Assembly (NCBI GenBank): GCA_037176845.1
Contig: JAYKXP010000055.1
Coordinates: 248,001-312,000 of the forward strand
DNA from: Paramarasmius palmivorus
Taxonomy: Eukaryota; Basidiomycota; Agaricomycetes; Agaricales; Marasmiaceae
Direction of reading: 5' to 3'
DNA length: 64,000 nucleotides
The notes under the pieces were generated by a model. It saw only the letters and a list, made by a program, of their open reading frames with translations, was not told the origin of the DNA and made no database searches. Made by a program: the position numbers and the translations under genes. This document shows positions 36,926-46,672 of the stretch, piece after piece (the stretch's first letter is position 1; every line of letters begins with the position of its first letter).

Positions 36926-38914
36926 CTATCTGCTTTGAGCAACGGTACCACGCGAAGTGATGTTGCATCGGAATGGAGTAGGATGGCTAATGGCACAATG
37001 ACACGCAATTTTTCAGAACGCGATACGAGTTTCGAACCACGGAGAGAACTCACCTAATAAAACCATCATCGAAACTGTAGAATGGAGGCGAACCTTCAAT
37101 CTCGGAGATTTCAAAGGCACTTAGTGTCGCTGTCACAGCAATATACAGGGATTTCTCCGCAAGGTAACGACCTGGGCAAACCCTGACCGATTTGGAGTCA
37201 GCCGAAGGAATCAATGGGAGGCGTATCACCGACCTGCGTCCAAACCCAAATATTACGTCCCGTGGGTCTGGCTGAGGGTTCGCCCCAAGAAATCTCGACG
37301 GGTCAAATTCCATGGGACGCGGGTATACCTTTTCGTCATGGCATATACCCCTGCGGCAGTCAATTATCGTTCCTCAAAGACGAAGGTGGCGTCTTACCAT
37401 ATATTTGGCATAACGAACGAGCCTTCTGGAATGATGTACGACTGGAAAAGATCATCCGCAGAGGCTCTACGCGGCGCCCCCATCGGCAAGATTGCACCCC
37501 ATCTAAACACCTCCATGATTAACGCTGATATATAGGGAAGATCCGGTTGATCTGAAAACCGTGGTAGCCTAAGTTCCTCCCCAATGACTTGGGCGATTTC
37601 CCTATGCGCTTTCCGCTGAACGGATGGAAACATGGTCATCGCCAAGAAGAAAGTCGTCAGAGCGGACACTGTAGTATCGCTGCCTGCGGAGTATATCGAG
37701 GCAGCTGACCACACAATGAGGTCTTCCTCCTCTGGTGTAAGGTCGGGACACTGGTCCATCAAGCGCGTGCATAGAGACGGCAGGGTCTGTTATCAACGGT
37801 CTGAGAACGTGTTTGGACAAATTCGAAAAGCAATGCCGTACCGTCTGTCGGGATTTGACGAGTTTCCATGGTTCTGTAACCCAGTCGTCCAGTTCCTTGC
37901 GACTCTGAGACGCGTATCGATGAAAAGGCATCCATCGAGGGAAGTGTTTCACTGGTTATTCCTTAATGTCATTTCCACCATTTGAACCTTGAAAAAAATA
38001 CGCACTCGCAGGGATGAGATCCACGAGCCATGTTCCCGGTTGGGCATCTCGGGACAGCTTCGACATGATTCTGTCGGCAGCCGCCATATGATAGTCATCT
38101 TTAAGGGCGACGCGATACCCATCTGTAACATTGCGTTGATCAGAGAGATTTCAAAAACGTCATAGCCGAGACTGGACTCACAGGAAAACAACATGATAAC
38201 GTCCACGGCAAACCTGGCCACGAAATGAAGAGTTTTTCCAAAGGAGGCTAGTGTGCTCGTACCATCGGTTGTGACGGACAAAATCCTCGGGTTCTTGCTG
38301 CAGCTTTTTCACGTAGGTCGCTACTTCAACCTCCATGTTCTCTTCCCAGTCTGCCAACCTCTCTGCCCCGACTTCAGTCTTGAGCAGCTTCCGTAAGGCT
38401 CTCAAACGTGGCGAAAACCCATTACTTGCGATGGCTGGCAATCGGTCGAAACCACACCTTTGAAGATTGATATGAGAATTGACCATTTAACCTGCTGTAG
38501 TAACACTCACAGTTCACCAACCATCGGAAAGTGGGGACGGTCTGCATAGTTATAACCACGTTTCTCCAGCAGCTCAACAGAGGTAGCAACGTCGTTCAGG
38601 ACCACAATATGTCTTCCGAGGGCAGAGAGGTGTACAATCGACCCTGTCACATTTCAACGAGAGAACTTTTGGTATTTCAACAAAAACCGTACCGTAGTCC
38701 TAGGGAAACGTTAGTCTGTTATTGGTGACGCTAACCAAGAACGTACCTCTTTCCACTGCTGAGCTCGCGAGACGAGATCCGAACTTGCCGGAAAGTCAAA
38801 GATGTTACCGAAAAGGATATGTGGTTTAGGGCCTGGAGGATGATTTCGAGACCGACTACGATTAAGAAAGTATAGGCAGCCAGCTATGACACCGAGGAAA
38901 AGGAGAGAAAGCAT
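36926..38914 (-). CDS. Cytochrome P450 monooxygenase, copy 1
   Basis: Heme-thiolate monooxygenase anchored in the ER. The start at 38912-38914 gives a membrane anchor (MLSLLFLGVIAGCLYFL) and the proline hinge NHPPGPKP. About eight short introns were traced and all keep frame, including a 50-nt intron between FVRHNRW and FAVDVIML. The I-helix reads YSAGSDTTVSALTTF, and EVFR supplies the ExxR pair. The heme-binding loop is FGFGRR joined across an intron to VCPGRYLAEKSL, with the Cys ligand present. The last exon gives HPTPFRCNI, a usual P450 end, and stops at 36926-36928. It looks functional. The motif style fits the large Agaricomycete CYP64-clan families; the exact family cannot be assigned by eye. 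It is divergent to the cyclase gene. Confidence 0.9.
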
Positions 38915-39714
38915 TGGGAGTTGCTATGTGTCGAGTCGTATTGATTACTAGTAAAAACATCATGTCGCCGAGATCCATGAAGAAAAGGAAAATCATGGGC
39001 GGAACAGAAAGGAGTAATTTGCAGTGCATTGACCCATAATAGTGTTACCGCATGTACGCGGCCTTGGACGGTCCTATTAAAAAAGGTTTGAAGGAAAAAT
39101 CAATGACAATAGGAAAATGGAAAGAGCGCTCAGAACTCATGAGTCATGTCGGCTGAATCCGTTGATTGCGCCGTCACAGCCTTGTCACAGTAAATCACGT
39201 CCTGTCACGACTCTGTCACATGTGACGGAGATTACGCAGGATCACGACACGTGGATAAAACGTGTTAAGCCATCGCCATCCCGACAATTTTCAGACCAGC
39301 CTTTGCTCCTTTCGCCACTACATGCCTCAAGTCGCCTCCTTCTGACAGCTGCCAAAACCTTCAAAGCACAAGCATGTGGTTTACCTGAATTGCAGCTAGT
39401 AACCGAAAAGCACCCTGTAGTTCCCAATCATTGAATTCGTCCTGCAGGCAGTGAGTAGACTCTATCTCGGAAGCTATGTCTGACTACCGGATTGATAGAT
39501 TTTGATGCTGTCAAATTGACCTGGTTCGAGTTCGACAATCGTGGAACAAACGAACTCACATCCGTGGGCCCATCTTCTGGACAAGCTCACAGCCGGATGA
39601 TACTGTGCTAATCGATCAATGGTATAAGATATCCTTGTGGTGTTAATGTTATAGGTCAACCCGGGTTCACTTTTGCGAAGTACTTTCCTTCGCCCCTTTT
39701 GACCTCTTACCGTC
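38915..39714. promoter_or_regulatory. Shared promoter of P450-1 and the Pyr4-like cyclase
   Basis: 800 bases between two divergent start codons. GTCAC occurs at 39173-39177, 39184-39188, 39204-39208 and 39215-39219. The last is half of a perfect 12-base palindrome, GTCACATGTGAC, at 39215-39226. This cluster sits about 490-540 bases from the cyclase start. Co-regulation of the pair is inferred. Confidence 0.5.
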
Positions 39715-40588
39715 ATGGAGATGATATCCTCGGAAGCACCTGAAGCACCGAAAGCCTATTCTCATCGTCTCGCGGGATGTCTCAACGCTGTGTGCGGATT
39801 GCTTTGGTCTTGCGCCTACGTCCTATACGTTCGTCAAGCTCATGTGGACAGTTCATACGGGATGCCGGTTTTCGCACTTTGCCTCAACTTGGCTTGGGAG
39901 TTTGTTCACACTTTTGTGTACCCCCTCCACGGTGTTGGACGTTACATTCACTTCCCTTGGGTATTCTTGGATATGTGAGTTTCGCTCTCAACCCGCGTTG
40001 TTCGACGTGTCTAACTGTTCCCGTCCCGCGCTCAGATTGTTACTCATCGAAACCCTCAAACACGGCCCAGAGCAATGGTCACATTCAAGCCCCATCATGG
40101 CTGAGAACTTTTTTGCCGTCGTTTTCACCTGCCTATCACTCGCACTAATCGCGCAATGGCTCTTCACCTATGAATTCTCCGAAGCAAATTCTTGCTTCTG
40201 GTCTGCATACATATGCCAAAACGTGCGTCATGCACCATGCTTCCTTTCTCGCATCATGATTAACGACTGTTCCGGTATAGATGCTCTCATGGGGGTCAGT
40301 TTGGCAGCTTATTGCAAGAGGCCACACGTCTGGACATTCCATCCCAATATGGTGAGCATTCATGCTGACTTTCATCTGCGTTTGTTCGGTGCTGATGGTG
40401 GTGTCAGGTGGTGTCGATTCCTAGGGTCCTTAGCCGCTAACATGCGCTATCTTTATCGTGTTCACGCTTGGCCAGAAAAATACGCGTTCACATCGTCACC
40501 CTTGGCCCTATGGATGTTGTGGGCGCCTTGTGTGGCTGATCTACTATATCCACTCGCATTTCAGCTGGTGCTGAGACAGCAGAAGTAA
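39715..40588 (+). CDS. Pyr4/PaxB-family integral-membrane terpene cyclase
   Basis: A 232-residue, multi-helix membrane protein that matches the non-canonical terpene cyclases of fungal meroterpenoid and indole-diterpene pathways (Pyr4, PaxB, AtmB group), which protonate an epoxidised prenyl chain. The start is at 39715, with three GT-AG introns (about 39976-40034, 40222-40278, 40351-40408) and a stop at 40586-40588. Family landmarks are SYGMPVFALCLNLAWEF, YIHFPWVFLD, the central SLALIAQWLF helix, and HAWPEKY..SSPLALW..CVADLLYPL. In Pyr4, Glu63 and Asp218 are known to be essential; here the matching residues are Glu62 (in WEF) and Asp217 (in VADLLYP). All exons read in frame. Its neighbours are P450s, an SDR and a GMC oxidoreductase. 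No prenyltransferase is seen. Confidence 0.75.
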
Positions 40589-42323
40589 GCTGTAAGCTGC
40601 ATCGAGGTAGAATACGAAGAAACAGTATTACAGTAAATTATATTTTCCCATGTTGTATTGCAAGTATTTTAGCCATAGCTAATGGTTGTTTAACGAGCTG
40701 CCATCGGGATTGCCTGTAACCCCTTGGAAATATACGCAGTTCCGGAGTAACAGAACGTTGTTATCAGGGACCTACGCTAGCTCAGGGCCTTCTCGGAAGT
40801 CGGGGCACGCGCAAGTTGGGGAAATGGATAAGATCGGTGCCGAGCAGGGGCGTTGAATAGTTACATACTGAGGATTACAATTGGAGGATAGCTGTCGAAA
40901 TACAAAGTAGTGATATCCAAAGTACAGAGCCTTCCAAGTTTCCCAAAGGGTACCGTCTCAAAAGATCATACGAAGTCGAAGAGTGGGTCCAGTAAGTCCA
41001 CCGATACACGCGTAGCGCTGAAAACTGCTGAAACCAATTTAGCAATATGGGGAAAACGTGTAATCAAGTCTGACTAGCGGCCCAACATCCGGCGGCCCCT
41101 CTGATAAGTCTTTAGCGAGAGCCTAATAGTGTGGGACCGAGACGACTGGGACGAACGGCAACAGCCTACGTTGACTGCCGGCCAGTGCGAGGAGTCAGGA
41201 GATGCGAAGCTGGCTGTTTCCAGGGTGTATATGGGTAAACTACAGAGCGTGAATGGGTAGAGTAAGATTCTGATCGTGTCTGTGAGGCGAATCCATGTAG
41301 TGAGCTATTCGAGTGTCAACGTTGATCGCTGTCAGAGTTATATTGACAGCAAACCATTGACCAGTCTAACTGCACCGAGAATTCAGCCAAGTCTCAAATC
41401 TCCTCCTGCTTGCTTCTGGCCTATATCTGTAACATCGGGGAAGACTTCCCTGATTTTGGAGACCCATGGAAATATTTGCAGGCGACGCCTAGGCCGTTGT
41501 CCAGATGATTTTCGTCGTGAAGTCATAGCGATTCCAGGTGCTCGGAGGGCTCTGCAGGGACGTAGTAGTGGCGGTCAGGCTGTCATCGAGGGTGGTGAGC
41601 ATGGAGCGAAAGCAAGCGTGCTTAGCGAACTCCGGCGGAATCGCAACGGCATCAGAGTGCCGAGCTCGAGAGATTTTTTCCGCTACGTCCTGCTTCGCCC
41701 AAACAGTCAACTCGAACGTTCGAACGCAACCCTAAGGGCTCTTTGATTCTTCCTCATGCCCTCTCCCCTTTGTGTTGAGGCTATTTGATTATAATTTCTG
41801 TGATGCTCACAACATTCTTCAATCCGCAACATGGAATAGCCCATTTGTGGGTCAATTCGGATTCGGACAAGGCAACACGTTCCAGGGGTCCTCAGTGCTC
41901 AAGGGTTTTCGTATATATGCAGAAATCGTTGTCTTTTCTAGCTGCTGGTATGTGAGGTTCTAGACTCATGGCATCAATTTGTTGATTGAATAGCACAGGA
42001 ACCAAAACAATTGAAGATATGTTCGAGTGAATCTATGAGGTACCGTCAATTACTTGGGCTGCAAACAGTAGTTGCAAGGCACTCATTTGAAAACCCAGGA
42101 GGGATATCCAGAACTGATGCGCCAGATCTTCTTCATCGCGCCTCCCATCAAGTTCTTCATCAACATCAGATTGAATTCTCTTGTATCAGCATAGCACCTT
42201 ATCTGGCTGGCTCGATCTGTTGAGCTGGCTCGCCGCTGGCACTAAAGCGCACATGGACTGCCGCTCAACTCCCACTTAAGTGTTCACAATACATGTGCAA
42301 ATACATACTCCTTCTCCTCTGTC
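40589..42323. other. Long intergenic region between cyclase and P450-2
   Basis: 1.7 kb without an assigned gene. Open stretches at 41276-41746 (plus) and 41489-41710 (minus) overlap and show no domain. An interrupted inverted repeat GCTGTCA...TGACAGC spans 41328-41350, and TCAACGTTGA is a palindrome just before it. A decayed gene could be hidden here, but none can be supported. Confidence 0.4.
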
Positions 42324-44499
42324 ATGCCACCATACTTTGGAGCTGCGATATTGGGTTTGGTCGTTTGGGCCGTACGAGCGTACATTAAAGCCCGACTCGC
42401 ATCTCCTGGGATAACTGGCCCAACAGTCCCTAGCTTTCGTTTTTGGGCACGCATTGGATGTCGCACAGGCACCTATAGGCACTCGGTACAACGAATGGGA
42501 GAAGCAATATGGCCTGACGTACCAGCTGAAAGGACCATTTGGGGTACGTGATTCCTGTTTAATCCCTAACCATCGAGCTCACGCATCCTCAATTTGCTAT
42601 AGAAAAACACACTGATTGTCAATGACCCTAAGGGCATGAACCACGTACTACAGGGAAGGAACTACCAGAGGAATAGCGGCGATACTGAGCTCATTAAGAT
42701 GTGTGTAAGTCAACGCCACTTTCTGTCTGTCAAGCAACAGCTCACAGGACACCCCACAGTTCGGACATGGTTTGTTCAGTGCTGAAGGTACGGTACCCGT
42801 GACAAACGATGGTTCAAATGTGTAATTCAGTCTAGGGGAGGAACATCGAATGATGCGGAAAAACGTTTCCGGAGCGCTATCGTAACTCTCCCCCCGTTGC
42901 CCACAACGAAATAGGACTTATAACTTCGGTTCCAGGAACCAAGCCGTCCAAGAAGTGTCGCATGTCTTCTTCGAACTGGCAGAGCGCGTTAGTGTCGACA
43001 TATCATTAATTTACTCTTGATTGATGGTTTCTGTCTATTCAGCTCGTTCGGTCTTGGGAGCAAAAGCTGGACGGAAATGAAAGTGGGATTTTTGATATCA
43101 CGCCAGACATCCATCGTCTCACGTATGTTCCCTTTACCTCTCGCCATTTGGGCCCTATCGTTGACGCCATGTCAGCCTTGACGCGATTAGCATGACAATG
43201 TTTGCCCACGATTTGAGTGGCGGCGAAATACCCACTATACTCAAAAGGATTACACATTCGCCTCCAGATGGCCCAGCAGATGTCTTGCTTAAGACATTTG
43301 CTTCGCAGTTCCCTGTCATCATGAACCTCCCTTCACCAATGAAGAAATGGTGTACGGAACTCAGAACATCGCTTGGTGCAGTTGCAAAAGAAGTTTGGTC
43401 GGGACATGAAGCGGCAGGAATGCATGCGAAACTGCTGACTACCCTTGGTAACTCCTTTCACGCTCTTCCTTGCCTTTTCATTCACGACATCCATCTATAG
43501 CCAAGGAGAATGTCCCAGAAGATATCACAATTGCTAACGTCAGTTCATTCTCGTGAACGAACGCAAGATCTATCCGCTGATTCGCCTTCTTTCAGATAAT
43601 CGGCGTTATCTTCGCTGGTTCGGAAACTACAGCAAACGTCATCATCGTACGTGGAACTCCTCACTAGTAACCACTTCTAACGTTATCGCCTTTCAGGAGT
43701 CCTTCTATGAACTTGCTCGTAACCAAGACATGCAAAAGAGGATTCGTGCCGAGCTCGCCGCCTTTGAAGCTGCGAATGGACGGCGGCCGACCTATGAAGA
43801 TCTCATAAACCCTGTTCATCTGCCATACTTCGATGCTTACACAAAGGAGGTTCTACGTACCAAGTCGGTTCTCGTGACGATCAGCAGAACAGTAAGCATA
43901 GAGCTTTGATGTCCTGAAATTGAACTCACTTCTCGTGTATAGGCAGTAAGAGACGATGTGATACCACTACAAATACCCGCCAAAAGCGCATCAGACTTCA
44001 AGGACGTATACGAGATTCCGGTCAAGGCAGGAACGCTCGTGGAGATACCGATTCGAGATGGTATCAATGTCAGCGAGGCTATATGGGGACCCGACGCTGC
44101 AGTTTTTGACCCTGAGCGGTGGTTGAACCCCGATAGGCTGCCCGAGTCGGTGAAATGGGTACATGCTCAAGGTAACATGTTGACTTTTGGGGATGGGTAT
44201 GTTCTCCCGACTCTATCAACCGCTCATCTGCCTGACTGTTCCCTCAGACAGAAAGTCTGCCTTGGCCGGTCGTTTGCATTGGCAGAGTTCAAGGTATGGC
44301 ACGTTCAATGCATACATGACTACGCACTGACAGGTTTACACAGGCAGCGCTGGCGAGCTTGGTGCGAGTCTTTGCCTTCGAGGAAGTTCCTGGTGTAAAG
44401 TTCGACTTCTATCATGTCGGAGGTAACACCGTCAAACCGATGATTCATGGAAGAGAGAACGAGGGGACACAGATGCCATTGAAGGTGACCCAGCTTTGA
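42324..44499 (+). CDS. Cytochrome P450 monooxygenase, copy 2, with one apparent frameshift
   Basis: Second P450, from a different family than copy 1. The start at 42324 gives an anchor (MPPYFGAAILGLVVWAV). A single extra A near 42422-42423 seems to break exon 1: downstream, another frame carries the expected FGHALDVAQAPIG and YNEWEKQYGLTYQLKGPFG. Then come KNTLIVNDPKGMNHVLQG, EEHRMMRK, a 54-nt intron before NQAVQEVSHVFFELAERL, the I-helix FAGSETTA, EVLR as ExxR, DPERWLNPDRLP, and the heme loop FGDGQKVCLGRSFALAEFK split by an intron after GDG. The stop is at 44497-44499. Everything except the exon-1 shift is intact, so a sequencing indel is as likely as inactivation. The substrate is unknown. 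Confidence 0.85.
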
Positions 44500-44807
44500 A
44501 CATTACTTGTGTATATTGTTTGCAAGCTCGTCAGGACATCGCGAATCGCTCGCCCGACTACTTGCCCGTAATTATACCTATTTATGTTCGGAAAGAGAGG
44601 TTTATATATGGTATTCCGTTGCACTATGGCGTGCGGTTCGGCACCGCACGCTTAGCGTGAGAACTAGACCTCTTGACGTCTGAAGGATAGCTCTTGTCCT
44701 TACCTGATCCAGTACCACCTACTAGAGACGCGCCACCTCCTCTTTTCGCCTCTGGTACGTCGACCCTTTCGCCAAGAACACTGCTCTTCGTTGTTGAAGC
44801 CTTTTAG
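44500..44807. other. Spacer between P450-2 and the Mei2-like gene
   Basis: A 308-base spacer with a short inverted GTGCGGTTCGGCACCGCAC hairpin-like sequence at 44631-44649, possibly in the P450 3' flank. No gene was recognised. Confidence 0.35.
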
Positions 44808-46390
44808 ATGTACTACAAGCAACGCCAGGCACCCGAAAAGTTGCCACGCGACGAATCCACGACTCAGAGTCACACCGCCAAGCGGTACCAATCGTATCTT
44901 GATGCTGAAGAATTACTCGCCTCTATTCCTCGCGACAAGGACCCAGTACTGACTCATCCAAACGCTCCCATGTCATGGAGGGCCCCTGCTGAAGTCAATA
45001 AGGACGCGTCACACAGCTTCTCGCCAGCAATGCTTTCATCCACCAGTGGCATGGCAGCTAGCTACACTCCACACGCTTCTAGCATCGGGCATCTTCGCAG
45101 CGAAGATGAATTTATGAATAGCACTGGCACGAACCACTGGTACCGGTGAGATTGGATTCCATCTTCACTCGGTACGCTATCGTGACCTGTAGACCGTCCG
45201 CCAGATTTGGATCATGTTATGGAGTCCATTTCCAGTACATCTCAAGAGTTGAAGCAAGCCATACTCAGTGCCGGTCGCGTTCCGGTACCGTATGAAAGAC
45301 CATTCCCCTGTTCCATCCCGCATATAGTGTTGCCTGCTTATCGCATGGATCCACTTTCGTCGATGTCCGTCTCCTCAGACACCATCACAAATGCCGATGC
45401 AGCACGTTTTTAGTCAACCAAACGATTCAGAATCAATCATGCTCAAATTACAGCATCTAATGGACTTGAATACGCACATTCGTGCAATGCTTGAATATCT
45501 TTCTGGTTCGCTACAATCTCCTCCAACCATACCTGGTGACCAATCACTACCCAAGCCGTCTCACGCCGTTGACGAGAAGTTTGGCGAGGTCGCTAACTCG
45601 TATCTCTCCGATGCATCACCTTCCTCGTCATTTGGAGTGGCGTCCCACGTTGGTGATGCTACCGACGCGTTCCAAAATCCATGTAATCGTGGACTCAAAG
45701 ATTATGAGCTCGATGTCAAGAGAATTGAAGACGGCCTCGACAAGAGAACGACCGTCATGGTCAAAAACATTCCGAACAAGGTGACCGGCAAAGAGTTGCA
45801 AATATTCATCGACGAAGCGTGTGGCCGCCGAATCGATTTTATGTATTTGAGAATTGATTACCGGACTCGTGTGTTATATTCAACCATGTCAATTCTGTTG
45901 TCTAACACTCCTCTTAGGTGCCAACTATGGATATGCCTTCGTGAACTTTCTTACCTGTCAGGATTTGTTACGATTTGTCAGAGCAAAGATGAATCGCAAG
46001 TGGTGAGTGGCGAGTCCTTCACTTACTCCTTTCTCATGTTCTGGATCAGGAATCTGCATTCGAGCGAGAAAGTTGTGCAAGTCAACTACGCCAGGCTACA
46101 GTCGGTGGCTCTATGTCACACGTGCTTCCTGCTATTCTGATGCTGTTCACAGAGGCAAAAAGGCGTTGATTAGACACTTCTATGACTCAAATGTCTTGGA
46201 TGAGCGAGAAGAGTGGCGTCCAAAACTCTTCTACTCTGACGGCCTACATCAAGGTCTTCCCGAGCCGTTTCCTTCATTACGCAATGTAACCAAGAGTCAG
46301 AGCTCGGCATTTGCTGAGAATGCTCAGGAGCTGAGGCGTGAGGCAAATCGTGTCGAACGAAGTCGGAATAAGCGTGCGAGGTTAGCCTAG
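44808..46390 (+). CDS. Mei2-like RNA-binding protein (C-terminal RRM), frame uncertain in the middle
   Basis: Homologue of the fission-yeast meiosis regulator Mei2, which binds RNA through a special C-terminal RRM. The start at 44808 gives a polar N-terminal region. The RRM begins at KRTTVMVKNIPNKVTGKELQ, with YLRIDYRTRANYGYAFVNF across an intron (GTGTTA...CTTAG), then RFVRAKMNRKW, VQVNYARLQGKKALIRHF, and the family-typical RPKLFYSDGLHQG after the RRM. The stop is at 46388-46390. Two places do not join cleanly: the exon pair around 45146-45200, and the T run at 45410-45414, where either one T is extra or a weak GTCGAT donor is used. The conserved RRM itself is intact. It is probably a regulator of meiosis or sporulation. 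Confidence 0.75.
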
Positions 46391-46672
46391 GCTTTGATTT
46401 TCGACTTTCTTGCTCGGTGATTATATTTTGCTTGACTGTATAGCCGTCATCGTTCTCTTACCGATTTTTGACCTCTTGAACAATGGCTTGTGCCCAGTCT
46501 TTCGCCCTTAGGCAATGTAGATACTAGTATTCGTACCTCCAGGTGGATGAAATGCTTTTAGGTCCAAGGAGAACTTTGATATGCGAAGGCTCTGACGGCT
46601 AGCATAGCGCTTGGAGTGTGAAGGATATGAAGCAATTAAAGGCACAGCCCAATGGGTGTATACTCAACGTAC

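Noticed and set aside
39500..39560. GGTTCGAGTTC sequence resembling a tRNA B box
   Set aside because: No matching A box at the right distance and no cloverleaf could be drawn.
41276..41746. 156-codon open frame between cyclase and P450-2
   Set aside because: Low-complexity composition, no recognisable motif, and an overlapping frame on the other strand of similar quality.
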